Below, one piece after another: positions 31,606-44,800 of a DNA stretch of 64,000 bases. The stretch is taken from the NCBI GenBank assembly GCA_958450365.1, contig CAUEEP010000936.1, positions 1,239,001 to 1,303,000 of the forward strand, written 5' to 3'. The DNA is from Mesorhabditis belari. Lineage: Eukaryota > Nematoda > Chromadorea > Rhabditida > Rhabditidae. The position numbers and the translations under genes are program-made. Each line of letters opens with the position of its first letter. Within the stretch, counting starts at the first letter, position 1. The notes under the pieces are model-generated. The model did not search any database and had not been told where the DNA came from. It saw only the letters and a program-made list of their open reading frames with translations.

Positions 31606-33375
31606 CCTGTTTGGATATTAATGGGCATTTGAATTCTAAAGTAGAACAATGACAGGTCAAAACCACTGTAATTCAATCTTCTGTCTTATACAAAGAAAAG
31701 CAAAAGGACGACAATGATGACGTGAGATTGGAAGGGGAAAAGAAGAAGAAGAAAAAGAAGAAAAAGAAGAAAAAGAAGACGATGGGGTCTCAGTGAGTCT
31801 TCAGTTCTTGTCAGAGCAATCCTTTCCATTGCAATGTGTGCCCTTGTGATGGAATAGAGAGCTAAAAGGACCGACGACCGGTTATTCTCCGCAACGCTAT
31901 TGAATCAACTCAAGAGTTAGGTCACGATCATAATTTTAGTACTGAAAGGTTGTCTTTCTGAAGACTTTGTAACAGTAAAGGTTTACAGTATTCCAGAAAA
32001 TCGTACTTGAATAATCGTTGAACAAAATCTGAATGCTGAAATCTGAAAAACTTTAATAAAACTCGTCATAAGTTTACTTTCAAACAAACACTCATATCTT
32101 GACACTAGTACGTTTGTTTCTACTCGTTTAGGTATCAAATTAAAGTAGAGAAAATGGGTAATGTTTTGAGATATAATACATAATTCTAGCATTAACCAAC
32201 GATTAGAAATAATGATTGAAAAATGATGGAAAATTGGTTGATGAAAAGTGATGAAAAAGATGAAAAATCTGCTTTTTTTCTGAAAAAAGAACCTTTAGAA
32301 CAATTAAGTTCTATTCCTGACTCAATCAATCTCTTGTAAAGCTTTTTAAACTTCTGAAAAGAACAAGAAAGAGCAATTCTTGATAATTGGATCAAGCAAA
32401 GATCTCTTGTAAGTTTATAAATATGTAGTGAACTTCAGGGAACAATAGGGATTTTCCTAAGAGTCAAGAGGCCATGGATCAAAAGAAATCATTTATAAGC
32501 ACAATTTATATAAAGAGTTCAATGTTTGAGTGTTTTAGTTTATGTTAATGAAAGGTTCTACTTGTTGAATCATGTCTATCGAACCGGTTACTTTTACTGG
32601 TTACTGGTTCTAGCTATGGAACTGAATAGGAACGGAATAGGAACCAAATCAGACCAAATGACAACCTCAAATCGGATCTATCGTTTGTCATAGCCATCAA
32701 TTTATAATAATGAAAGGTTCTACTTTTTGAATTATGTCTATTGAACCGGTCACTTTTACTGGTTACTGGTTCTAGCTATGGAACCGAATAGAAACTGAAT
32801 AGGAACCGAATTCGAACCGAATAGGAACCGAATAGGAACCAAATCAGACTAAATGGCAACCTCAAATCGGATCTATCTTTTGTCATCAATTAGCCATCAA
32901 TTAACCATCAATTAACCATCAAAGAAATCGTCAATTACTCAAAAACAAGAACAACTTTTTATCAATAGATATCAATAGATTAAAAAGTACATTTCCAAAG
33001 TAAAAGAAATTTCAAATGATTACGTAAAGCAAGATTTCACTGAACTTAAGCCGAAAGAAAGAATAAAAAGAATATTCAGAACAAGCATTCTTGCCAACTT
33101 GTCTACAAGTCCCAAGCGTTACCCCTTTGCCCACTTGAATGTGTACACTTATGATGATGGGGTACACGAAAGATTCCGGTCTTCTTCAGAAGATCCTCTT
33201 CTCTTCATGTTCTTTCTTTTCTCTTGATCTCTTGATTCTCTTGATCTCTACCAGTCAATCAGCAGATAATCCCTATTCTTGCCTTTTTTTTCAATGTTTA
33301 CCAATCCTTGAACATTCTCCTTGATGGTACTGTCGGATTTGACAACCACACAAATTTTTGGGTGAAAAGTGTTGA
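31606..33375. other. Intergenic with a direct duplication
   Basis: A ~150-bp block at about 32550-32690 recurs at about 32710-32885 (shared GGTTACTGGTTCTAGCTATG), with a variable number of GGAACCGAATA units. An AAGAAG tract lies at 31737-31778. No supported gene. Confidence 0.45.
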
Positions 33376-33495
33376 AGGGATTGTTAAGGGATTGCTAAGG
33401 GATTGTTAAGGGATTGCTAAGGGATTGTTAAGGGATTGTTAAGGGATTGCTAAGGGATTGCTAAGGCTTAGGCTTAAGGGATTGCTAAGGGATTG
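33376..33495. repeat. 11-bp AAGGGATTGCT minisatellite
   Basis: About ten units of TAAGGGATTGC with GTT/GCT alternation. Confidence 0.9.
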
Positions 33496-34313
33496 CTTTT
33501 AAGGCAAAAAATGCATCTAAAGATCAAGTTTAAAGTTTAAAGACCAATCTAATCAGATAATCTAATCGATAATGACCTAATTTTTACTGTTCACTAAATC
33601 CTATTTCAATTTCCCAATTCGATTTCTCAAGCCAAACTAAACCAATGAAAATTTATGTTCAAAAACCTTTTGAAGGAGGAATTTCAAAGGTTTTTATAAT
33701 GTTTTTAATTACAGAACATTTACGAACCATTCTAGAGAAAGAATTCTTGATTTTTGTGCAAAATTCAAAGTAAAAGATGAACTGAAACGATTTTTCGCTT
33801 GGGCCGACTTTGCTTGGGTTTGGCTCAGCCTTGGTTTTAGCCTAATTGCCCCTGAGTTGCCCTTGGCCTCTTGGCTTTTAGGAAAATCCCTATTGTTCAC
33901 TGAAATTCACTACAAGTATACGAAAACGATCGTCTGCATAAAACCTTGCTATACTCACTAAGGTGATGTGTGTAAGGTGATGTGTGCTAGGAATGATTGA
34001 TTGATTTTATAGTGAATTGGATAATTGATTGGATAATAGTGAAGTTGATCGTAAAACACAAAAGCTAGCTGACAATTGAATTCATCATTTTCAGTCATTC
34101 ATTCAGAATCTTTCCTAACTCTAAAATTTTCGTGGATAAAGATAGATAAAGCGAGCTGATCGGCTGGATTGTTGGATTGATTCATCATTTTTGAGTCACT
34201 TAAAATGCAGTTTATTTTGTGTTAAACAATTTTTACAAATTTCTAAATTAAACAAATTTCTAAAAAGCTTAAGTAAAACAGCTTTTGAGTCATTGGAGAA
34301 CGAAAAAACAAGC
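33496..34313. other. Unassigned AT-rich region
   Basis: No convincing exon chain on either strand. It includes a short duplicated AAGGTGATGTGTG at 33960. Confidence 0.35.
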
Positions 34314-34836
34314 TATTGGGTTGGTGAATTGAAAACTACGGGACTTTGAACTAAAATTTATTCAACATAAAACCATCAATTCATTCAAAATAATTTCCAT
34401 TATTATTGACGACTTCTGCCCATTTTACAGGCAATTTGCGGATTCCTCTTTCGAAGTAGGATTTTGGTTTGTGTGTGAGACAAGTGTGAGACTCAAAAAT
34501 CGAGGACTGGAGATGTCCGAGTTTGAGCACTTTCTTCAAAAGAAACCCATTTTCGTGTCAATAGAAAAGTTGTAGAGAATCAAAAATTAGGCTTATAGCC
34601 AAATTTCCAAAAAGATACACTTAGTAGTTTCGCTTAAAATTCAAGTTTGGTGAAAATTCGTAAATTTCGCATTTCTTGAAAGCCAGTTTTTGAATCGTTC
34701 TGAAAATTTGGATATAAGCTTGATTTTTGATTCTCTACAACTTTTCCATTGACACCAAGATGGGTTTCTTTTGAATAAAGTGCTCAAACTGCGACGTATG
34801 ACAATAGCCCGCAGTTTTCAATTCACCAACCCAATA
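34314..34836. mobile_element. Non-autonomous mariner derivative
   Basis: Same family as 16217-16735, with both TIRs present (TATTGGGTTGGTGAATTG and CAATTCACCAACCCAATA). Confidence 0.8.
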
Positions 34837-34989
34837 GATTGAGATTAGCCTTGATTTGCGGAGAAGTCACTGTCCAATTTGAGGATTCGGAAACGGTCAC
34901 AAGAGCTTGGAGAGGGAGGGAGGGAAAGGGGTTATGTAAAAGTTCTACGCCAGACGACGAGCGATTACGCCGCCGCACAGAGAGCACAC

Positions 34990-35166
34990 AGAAGATACAA
35001 ATTTTAAGCCAAACTACTAGGTGTATCTTTTTGGAAATTTGGATATAAGCTTAATTTTTGATTCTCTACAACTTTTCCATTGACACCAGAATGGGTTTCT
35101 TTTGAAGAAAGTGCTCAAACTCTCACATATGACAATAGCCCGCAGTTTTCAATTCACCAACCCAAT
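34990..35166. mobile_element. Partial copy of the same mariner derivative
   Basis: Only the right half is present, ending TTCAATTCACCAACCCAAT. It follows the complete copy at 34314 after a 150-bp unrelated spacer. Confidence 0.75.
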
Positions 35167-35786
35167 TTAAATGAAAGTAAAATGAGCTGAAAGTGGAAAT
35201 GAATGATCTTAAGATGAAAAATGGCTTGTTCAAAAATACACCACAAACAGATCAACTAGTTCAACTTTACAATCAAAAATATAGATAAAATTGAAGTGAA
35301 TTTGATGTTGGACCTGGTTCTTTCAAATGAAAAGGTTCGTGGATGAAGAGAGAAAAGCGGGGGAAGACTGGGAAAACTGGGACAAAGGACTGGTCCAACC
35401 ACAAATCCCTTTCCTTTCTCCTTTCCTCGGCTTTCTCTCAAATTCCTTTCTCTTTTCTGCCATTCTCTTCGTCTTTCATCGGCAATCTCTTCTCTCAAGC
35501 AAATATAGGACCGATCGACTCAATGAAAAAGAGATTTGAGGGAAACGATTTGTTGAAAAGACCCCCTTTATAGCTTTTTGCTAAATGATTGACTCATTCA
35601 GGGAAAAATTTCGAAACAAATCCCATAGTAAGCCTGCGATTATCGATTTCTACGTAAAATCTCATTTTCCGTAACCACGATCGAACTCTTTCTCTCTGAA
35701 ATGTTAGCCAAGACTGCTAATCACTTGGTTAAAGTGGTTGAATACTTTCTTTCTTACTTTCTTGAGACAAATCTGAGTTATTAATG
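35167..35786. other. Purine/pyrimidine block, no gene
   Basis: GA-rich (35340-35385) then CT-rich (35400-35500) sequence resembles the blocks upstream of lipocalin genes A, C and D. No exon was recognised. Confidence 0.35.
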
Positions 35787-35888
35787 GGTAAGCTATGGGT
35801 AAGCTATGGGTAAGCTATGGGTAAGCGATGGGTAAGCTATGGGTAAGCTATGGGTAAGCTATGGGTAAGCTATGGGTAAGCTATGGGC
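35787..35888. repeat. 11-bp GGGTAAGCTAT minisatellite
   Basis: Nine to ten nearly identical copies, one carrying CGAT in place of CTAT. Confidence 0.9.
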
Positions 35889-36734
35889 ATAGAATCTAGT
35901 AAGTTTAATGCTTGAAGTCTTACTCAAGAAAGATGCTCAATCAAGAAAGGTTTTTTTAACTTTGAATGAGTGAAAAGTTGGTTAGAAATTGTACCTTTGT
36001 ACAAGTTAAATTGTTGAAAATCTAGCGTAAACGCGCGGGATCTGGTACATTGCCGTTGGATAAAAGTCAGACTAGATGGGGTTTTGCCGGTCCACCAGTG
36101 AAAAACATCAGTGGGCAACGATGGATGACAGTCTAAACTAGGCCCAACTTCGGTTTCGGTTGTCACGACTTTTTTTTTTGCGTTTCTGCCCAACTTTGAG
36201 TCCCTCTAGCTCGCTCGAAAAAGCTTTAAATCAAATTTTTAGTCACGTGTTCGATGTAAAACGTCACAGAGAATCGATTGGCGGTGGTTAGAAGTTTCCT
36301 GGATAATGGCTAAGGGTCTAAAATCTCTTTTCCTCCAAAACCTCAACCCTCACAAAGATGTAGATTTTAGAAAAATTTCATTAGAGCCATGATGTAGCCC
36401 GTAGATTTTGCTAGATTTTCTTCTCTGGATGTAAATTGATTGGACGCTTGTGTCCAATCAATTAGCGAAGACAAGCCTTCGCACTAAGCCTAAGCCGGCC
36501 AACCTGATCGCTAGCTTAGGTACGGTTTTGTGAGTCAGGTCAAGTTAAGACAGATTCCAGGCTCAGGTATTTTGATAAAGCTAGAGCTAGGGAGACGCTA
36601 AGAAAGAAGCTAGAGAGACGCCTAATCTTTAGGCAAATTTTGCGAGCCAGTGCAGCAAGATAGCCATACCAGAAACCAGAACCAAGTCTGGTCCGGATGG
36701 ATTTAGGGCAGAACTAGACCCAGATCTAATCCTG
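35889..36734. other. Unassigned
   Basis: An 89-codon minus frame (35924-36193) has no recognised motif. The rest is non-coding by eye. Confidence 0.3.
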
Positions 36735-36890
36735 TAGGTTTAATCCTGTAAGCTTAATCCTGTAAGCCCAATCCTGTAAGCCGAATTCTGTAAGCCGAAT
36801 CCTGTAAGCCTAATCCTGTAAGCCTAATCCTGTAAGCCCAATCCTGTAAGCCCAATCCTGTAAGCTTAATCCTGTGATCCTGTAAGCATT
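36735..36890. repeat. 14-bp TAATCCTGTAAGCC minisatellite
   Basis: About eleven copies with T/C variation at the first base and CC/TT at the end. Confidence 0.9.
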
Positions 36891-37598
36891 CGATTCTTCC
36901 AAGGACACCGAAATCCTAGCTAGCCTGGTCCAAACCGTCAGAATTTTTGAAACAGCTCTAATTGGCTCAAAAAAAACTCCAAAATGAGAGCGATCGTCCA
37001 TTCCAATAAACAGCTCATTGAAATCACTCATGTAGAACTTTAAAAAAAGGCTTGAATTTGTTTAGACAAGGCTACCTTGGCTCATACACATTTTTTAGAA
37101 AATCTTTTTCTTAGAAAATAGAAAAGAAAGAAACCTTTGTCCTGGAAATCCCTATCGTTCTGTTAGCTTAATTAGATCAAAAAGAAAACGGAGATCTATT
37201 TCAAGTTTTTCTAGGATTGACAGTCAATTCTAGGTCAAATCTTTTCTTTCTTTCATCAGAGATCAGCGAAATGAGCTGAAAGTGAGAGTGCGAATGCGGG
37301 AAGTGCGAAAGCTTGTCTTTCTTTAGCTTTAGAAAGTAGAATGTATTCTATTTTCTTAAATATTTTAGAAAATCTGATATTTGAGTTGAAAGTTGATCTT
37401 AATAAGCTAATAATTAGTTTTGGAATAAAGCTAAAACTCAAAATTGAATGAAAATTGAGTTTTTGATGAGGAAACCAATAAAACTTTCTGCCTGGACTTG
37501 CTCTAATCGATTTTAACATCTAGAAATGATTATTAAGTATTGTGTAATGATCATCAAACCGTTCCAATACTTGTTTATTTTCTTAACAAGCAATAAGT
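36891..37598. other. AT-rich, no gene seen
   Basis: No exon chain or repeat family was recognised. Confidence 0.35.
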
Positions 37599-38187
37599 AT
37601 TGGGTTGATGGAAAAGTCCTTTCCGATTTTTTGGGAGAGTACCTTAAATTTGTCGAATTTAGACGTTTTATAGCTCATCCTAAAGCTGAATTCAAGACGG
37701 ATCGATTGGTAAAAACCGTTTTGAGATATCTCTTTTTTAAAAGTTGCATCCTAAAAGCAACATCAAAAAAATGATAAAACAAAAAAACGAGAAAAACGAA
37801 GGAAAATCGCGAAAAGCGGCGGAAAGGCTATTGATCTGAGGGTCGCTGGTTCGACTTCCACCGGTGACAATATTTTTCAAAAATCTTTTGCTAAGTTTCT
37901 GAAAATGCGTGTCTAGGGGTTATTTTTGACGCTGATCACGAAACACATGTTTTTAGCCTAGGTTTCTGCACGAAAAACTAACGAAACGTGAAAACAGCCA
38001 TTTTTTGGCTCTGCCGCCCTTTACTAAAATAGCTGTAAAAACTTTTAGAAAAGAGATATCTCAAAACGGTTTTTGCCAATCGATGGGTCTTGAATTCAGC
38101 TTTAGGATGAGCTATAAAACGTCTAAATTGAACAAATTTAAGGTACTCTCCCAAAAAATCGGAAAGGACTTTTTCATCAACCCAATA
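37599..38187. mobile_element. Mariner MITE carrying a tRNA-like fragment
   Basis: The left part (37599-37745) and right part (about 37895-38187) are inverted copies of the 14606-14939 family. The unique centre (about 37830-37872) contains GCTGGTTCGACTTCCACCGG, resembling a tRNA T-arm/B-box. The element appears to have captured a tRNA-like sequence in its loop. Confidence 0.65.
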
Positions 38188-38339
38188 CAAGTACAAATTA
38201 TTATCAGTGATTCCTGTGACCTCAGAGCTTCATTGTTTAGCTTTTTTCACTTTTGAAGGACAAGATATTGAGGATATTGAGGAAAATTTTCATATGTTTA
38301 CAGGAACACTCATTTTTTTCCACAATAACCAGTCAGTCC

Positions 38340-38600
38340 CTCTATTTAGCAACAAAGGAGAGAGAGTCGAAGGCTGACCAGTCCGCGCTCTTCCCTCGAC
38401 ATTCATAGCTTTCTCTGAGAATGGCTATGAATGTCCGTCTCAATATAGGTCAAAAAGAGGGAAAGCTTTCCTCTCTTGAAATCGGGGGGATAAAATGTGA
38501 AAGGTTCAAAGCCTTTTGTGGTTGAAAGCCTTGACCTCCTCTGTATCTTTTCCCCTTCTTTCACCTCTCAATCACTCCTTCCAAAGTCTCACCTTTCCTT
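38340..38600. promoter_or_regulatory. GA/CT-rich block upstream of lipocalin gene A
   Basis: It contains GGAGAGAGAGTCGAAGG, a GAAAGC-rich centre and a CT-rich end, 250-500 bp before the gene A ATG. Similar blocks precede genes B, C and D. Promoter function is inference. Confidence 0.35.
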
Positions 38601-38851
38601 TTCACTTAATACAGCAATTTTAAACTTTTTCCAAGTATCAAGCAAGTGTTAAGGAAGAATTCTAGAAAGGTTTTGCATAAGACTTGGTTTCTTAAAGCCT
38701 TTTTAAGCTTATCTCGATGTTAGACAGTTCTAAAGACAGCTGAAGTCCGTTTGAAGTTCTAATAACTACGAAAACATTCTATTTTTTTATTGTTCTGAAT
38801 TTATTTCTTAAATTTTTACAATCTTATACTAATCTAATACCAAAATTCAGG

Positions 38852-41800
38852 ATGAGGTGGGTATTGGGGGCTTTCATGACCCTGTGGGGCCTATCGCTTG
38901 CCGCTGAGGACCCAAATCAGCCAATCGTCATCAGATTGGAACCCCAAGCTCAAAAGCCAAAGTTCTTAGAAGATGTGAGTGTTGATTATTAGTTTAAATT
39001 CTAAACACTTTCCAGATCGCTCCACCACGTGCCGTTCAGACAGCTTCCGAAGAGCAGAGTGCGCCACAACTCCCACCAATGATCCCACAACAGCCAATCT
39101 CTGTTCCCCAAGCACCAATGGGCACTCAAGTTTGTTCTATACGTAAAACAAATAGAATTTGCATGATATTGTGCTGATATTGCTGATAGTTTTGATATTA
39201 AAATGAATGCTTTAGACCCGGTGACAATTGAGCTTGATAATGGAACTGATGAGTTAACTTTAAAGAACTAATGAGAACTAATGAGTTGATAATGGAACTA
39301 ATGAGTTAACTTTAAAGAACTAATGAGTACTTTAGGCTTTTTGTAGGTAAAATAGGCAATTTTGAAACATATCTATACTACTGGACAATGAAATTGAAAA
39401 ACGACCGTCACTTTCGCGCGCCTGTAACTCCCTTGTCTTTACCGTATTTCTAAATATTAATATTACCATTGTGTAGCCCTTGAAAAGAGCTTTCAGAAAA
39501 TGTAGAACATTAATAGTTTAAACTCAAAGACAAGGGAGTTACAGACGCGCGAAAGTGACGATCGTTTTTCAAGTGATCATCGTTTTTCAAATATCATATT
39601 TCATTGTCCAGTACTGTAGCTACAGAACTAGAGAATCTAGCTACAGAACTTTAGCGTTACAAAGTTGTATCGGAGGGTTAAGAGGTGATTTAACGTTGGA
39701 AACTATCAAATACCTACATAACAAATGGGGAACTTGGAGGAATCTACACTACTGGACAACGAAATATGATATTTGAAACAAAGATCGTCACTTTCGCGCG
39801 TCTGTAACTCCCTTGTCTTTACCGTATTTCTAAATATTAATATTACCATTGTGTAGCCCTTGAAAAGAGCTTTCAGAAAATGCATAACACTAATAGTTTA
39901 AACTCAAAGACAAGGGAGTTACAGACACGCGAAAGTGACGATCGTTTTTCAAGTGATCATCGTTTTTCAAATATCATATTTCATTTTCCAGTACTGTATT
40001 TATCTGAAGATGAGAAAAACCTTTATCTATCTATTTATCTGAAGATCAGAATCTCTTTAGGCGCCAGTACCGGCTGCCATGCAACCTGTGCAAACCGCCT
40101 CTCCACCAGGAATCCAGCAATTCGCCGCCAGAGATGGATCTCTTCCACCACCGCCACCAGTCACCATTCCAACAGATGTTCAAAATCAGGTAAGATTTAA
40201 GAAGCAGGAATTTGTAAGAAGAAGTAAGAAGAAGCAGAAAGAAGCAGGAATGGTGCCTTGCGTTGAATAGTAGGCTGAGTATGATGCAAGTGATTTGACA
40301 CTGACAATTTCTAGCTCTAGCTGAAATTCTAGCTGAAACACTTTAGCTGATAGCTTGTCCTTTAGCTGATCAAATTCTTCGGCCTCGACTCGTTTGGAAT
40401 TCCCGGATTGACTGGAAAACATCCTAACGGATTTGCGGGCGCCATGCAAGAGCTTCGAGCTGCTGGAATCCCTGTGCAAGGACTTCCCGCTGAACACCTT
40501 GTCGGACAACCAACTGCCACTCAACCAACAGCTGGTAGGTTTTAAAAATAAATTTACTGTAAATGTAAATGCTGTACTATACTTTAGCGTTATACTTTAG
40601 TCCATAACGTACACGCAAAGAGTTTATGCCGTCGAAAGAAACTTTCTAACCATCAGGCTTTTATTTGAAATGAACCCCTGCTCTTGTGAATTCCATTGCT
40701 GCCTCCAGAACAATCCTTCGAGTGATTCGCTTCTTATCGTAGCGTTGAGAGCGAACTGATCAACTTCTGCTTCCAAAAGATGTCTGCCACCTTCATCAAG
40801 TCGTTTTCTCTTGATCACCGAGCTTTCTTTCTTGTTTTTTCCAATAAATGATTGACGAACGTGACTCAACACTATCCTTCGTTGAATCCTTTTTCGCTTC
40901 TCGTAAACCCTCAGGTTGTTCATCATCCCTGTTCTTGAAGAATTCTTCTCGTTCATCGTTTTCCCGTTGAGGTCGAACTGATCAACTTCTGCCGCCCCAA
41001 AAGATGTCTGCCACTTCCATCAAGTCGTTTTCTCTTGATCACCTGAGAATCACCGAGCTTTCCTCCTTGTTTTTCCAATAAATGATTGACGAACGTGACT
41101 CAACACTATCCTCATTTTCCTTCGTTGAGTCCTTTTTCGCGTCTCGTAAACTCGTTTAGGTTGTTCATCATCCCTGTTCTTGAAGAATTTCTTCTTCATC
41201 GTTTTCCTGTTGAGCTCGAAATTCTTCATCCATCAAGGGCTCTCTCGTCGATTCATCCATTCCTAAAAAGAATAAATTATTGAAATATAATCGCAAAAAG
41301 TTAGAGAAATAAATGCAATAAATAGAGAAGAAAAAAACCAATAATCTAGCCGATGGGATTGAACACATTGACCTCTCGATTAAGATCTGTGGTTCTTAGC
41401 TAGTCGCCATGACATCCATGACGGCTGTTTTCATACAATCTCACCAGTTAAGCACTCCATTCCTTACAGATGTGCTCGCTCAGGCCAACCCCAGCTTTGC
41501 CAATCAGATCACCCAGGTGATGAACGATGCGATGAACCCGGGAGAGTACCATCCATCTGGTGGCGTCCCATTGCCCTCCGAGCATCCCGGAGAGAATGGA
41601 TTGATCGGTCTTCTGTCGACATCTGTCAGAAAACTCATCAAGGTTGGAATCGAGAGAAGAATAGGTTATAAAGAAAATTTAGGAAACCGGTGTCGCCGAC
41701 GCTTTGTCACAATCGTTGCCAACGGTTTTGGGATCGGGAAAGACGGAGCAGAGCACTGATGATGCTGGGGAAACTGTGCACAGAGATCGGGTAGGATTTA

Positions 41801-44800
41801 AGAAATAAACTCTATTTTCTATCATTCACAAGCCTGGCGTCTCCTCTTTAAAACAATAGATAACATTAAGAATGATATTATTTCTAAAGAAAGTTATGGA
41901 CTCTTAAAGCTTGACTACTCATTCAAGAGCTGTCTTTTCAAGAGCTGTAGAGAGCTTTACAAGAGCCCTTATCTTTGTCTTAATTCTTTAATGCATTCTT
42001 TTAGGTAGCCGCCGCCGGAGTGAAAACTCATACACCAGTTGAAAGCGGATCCGGATCTCAAGCCTCTTCATCGGTTCCACGAGCTGATGTCATCTCGGCA
42101 TCATCCAACATCCGTCGTCAACCATCCACTGCTCAGCGAGCTCTCTCTGGAATCGCCGCTGTGTTGGGTGGAGGTGGAAATGGACCCAAAAACGCGGGAC
42201 TTCCCCGAATCCCCGGGATTCCACTCTTGCCTGGAGGAATTCCAAGAAATAATCAAGGACAAATCGACGTTGTAAGTGTAATATATAAGAGGAATGATAG
42301 CTTAGCAAGGACTTTATCATAGCCTCGTTCCTAGGTGAGTCTGATCGGTCAAGTGACCCGACGAATCTCAAACGGAACCACGTTGGCCGATGTGCTTCCA
42401 CCAGAGCAATTGCAAGTAAGTATGAGATTTTGGGGAGTTATATTAGACTTACTAAACTCACTATCAATCCAGTATTTGATTGATTGGAAAATTGAATGCT
42501 TGTCTTTGTCCTGAGCCTTCCAAACTCTACAGAGTGTTCAATATTTGTAGAAACTTTTGAGTTTGAAGAGACGCTTCCAAAATCGGTTTACAAAAAATTC
42601 ATTGTCTACCAGCAAGCAGCTGTCTACCAGCAAGCAGAGATTGAAGCCTGGAATCTCAGCTACATTTACATATCAAAAGCTTTCGAATTTGCGTCATATA
42701 ACTTATTTGGCAAGCATTTGAGTGAGCACTACTCGTTCTCTTTCCTGTACGCTATCATTTTTGACAATTTTCTTTATAAAAATGATATGTAAATGGTATT
42801 TAAATGTAGCCAAGATTCCGGGCTTCAAATCTCATAATACTTACCACTTTTGAAATAAATTAGACAGCTGCTTTTATAAAAAGTTGTGAGAACTATTGAG
42901 TGACCCTGTGGAAAACGATGGAGTAAGTAAAAATCTGTTTTACAGACTTTGGCTGATAACGTGACTGATGCTTTGTTGCCAGCCACTCCCGAGCACTTTG
43001 ACCTCTCGAAATTCATGGGACGCTGGTTTGAAGGAGTCAACTCTCCACGAGCCACCGAGCAACGTTGTGTTGTGCATCATTGTAAGTGTAATGTAACGAA
43101 ACAGAACAAGATTCAACTTTTAAATTCGATCAACAAACCATCAGATCAATATTTTACCATCAATTTTAGATGGTGGATTGACGAAAAACGAGAAAACAGC
43201 CACTTTCACCGCCTTGAAGATCTACCGAGAGGGATCAGAGTTTGGACCTGTTAGGTAATATCTTTTTAAAGGATTTTTCTACAACTGAAGTAACGTTTTT
43301 AGCATTTTTATAAGTAGTAATTAAAGTGTTGAGGTTAATCTAGAGGTTAATCTAGAGGTTGAGGTTAATCTAGAGGTTAATCTAGAGGTTGAGGTTAATC
43401 TAGAGGTTAATCTAGAGGTTGAGGCTAGTCTAGAGGTTAATCTAGAGGTTAATCTAGACGTTAATCTAGAGGTCGAGGTTAATCTAGAGGTTTTGATTGA
43501 TGAAGTTCTTGTTAATCTATGAGGAATTTTGATTTTAGATACTCGATTGGTTACGCTTTCCGAGCTGGGAACAAGGACGCTATGTTGCAACTTCATTCCT
43601 CTGAAACGCAAGACGCGCAACCGTGTAAGTTTATAAAAAAGGTTACAATCAGTTGTCTTTACAAATCTTTACAACTAAACAACAATGACAAAAGCTTAAT
43701 CCTGTCATCTTTCCAATGAATCTTTCAGTCTGGATCTATCGACTTGGACCTGAGGGTAAAGATCCATTTGGAAATCCACAATACGAGTACGCGATCGTGT
43801 CAAATTGGGTGAAATATCCAGTGACGGTGCTGGTGAGAGATCCGGATACATTCAAGAAGAAATACGAACAAGAAGTGCTTCGCTGGTTGGAGGATCAGGT
43901 GAGAAATGATAGAGTATCGGATTGGCTGTCCAGAAGTGGCTGTCCAGAAGTGGCTGTCCAGAAGTGGCTGTCCAGAAGTGGCTGTCCAGAAGTGGCTGTC
44001 CAGAAGTGGCTGTCCAGAAGCGGCTGTCCAGAAGTGGCTGTCCAGAAGTGGCTGTCCAGAAGTGGCTGTCCAGAAGTGGCTGTCCAGAAGTGGCTGTCCA
44101 GAAGTGGCTGTCCAGAAGTGGCTGTCCAGAAGTGGCTGTCCAGAAGTGGCTGTCCAGAAGTGGCTGTCCAGAAGTGGCTGTCCAGAAGTGGCTGTCCAGA
44201 AGTGGCTGTCCAGAAGTGGCTGTCCAGAAGTGGCTGTCCAGAAGTGGCTGTCCAGAAGTGGCTGTCCAATCTTTTCGTACTTCCGTTTAAAACCAATAAA
44301 TGTCCCAATTGAAATACGGTTTATTTCATTAGAAAGGGTAATTATTTTTCTGTAAAATAAGATTAAAACGGGTTTAAAATGTCTTATGTCTGGGTTTTTT
44401 TTGAGAGCCTGAAGACGAGTAGTCAAAAAGAGCGACGGCTTGATGACATTTTAGCCAAGGCACTTTAGCCAACACAACACACAATAGTTGGATTTATACA
44501 AAGTACTTTAGTAGAAAAGGCATCGTATGGTAGGTAGTTGTTGGTTATAGATCTACAGAGACACATCTCGGTTAAGCATCCCCATCTTTAGCCAAGGCAC
44601 TTGAGCTTATCACTTTATATTTAGACACTTTAGCTAAGGAAATCTTTCTTTATGTCAATAGATAAAAAGAGCATAAAAAGTTTTGTATATAGCTAAATTA
44701 GATAGTTTTTTTCCTGCTAGATATCTAGTAGTCAAAGTTGTCAACTTCTATTAACTTGATCTAGCTACCGTAACTCGTAACTTATAGTTACATTTACAGT

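Noticed and set aside
41409..41759. Plus frame starting in intron 4 of gene A
   Set aside because: Its 5' part is intronic; the true exon starts at 41470 after TCCTTACAG, in frame with the preceding exon.
43716..44426. 200-codon frames of repeated SRSGCPEVAVQKW type
   Set aside because: They are read-through of the 14-bp intronic minisatellite of gene A; real coding sequence stops at the donor 43899.
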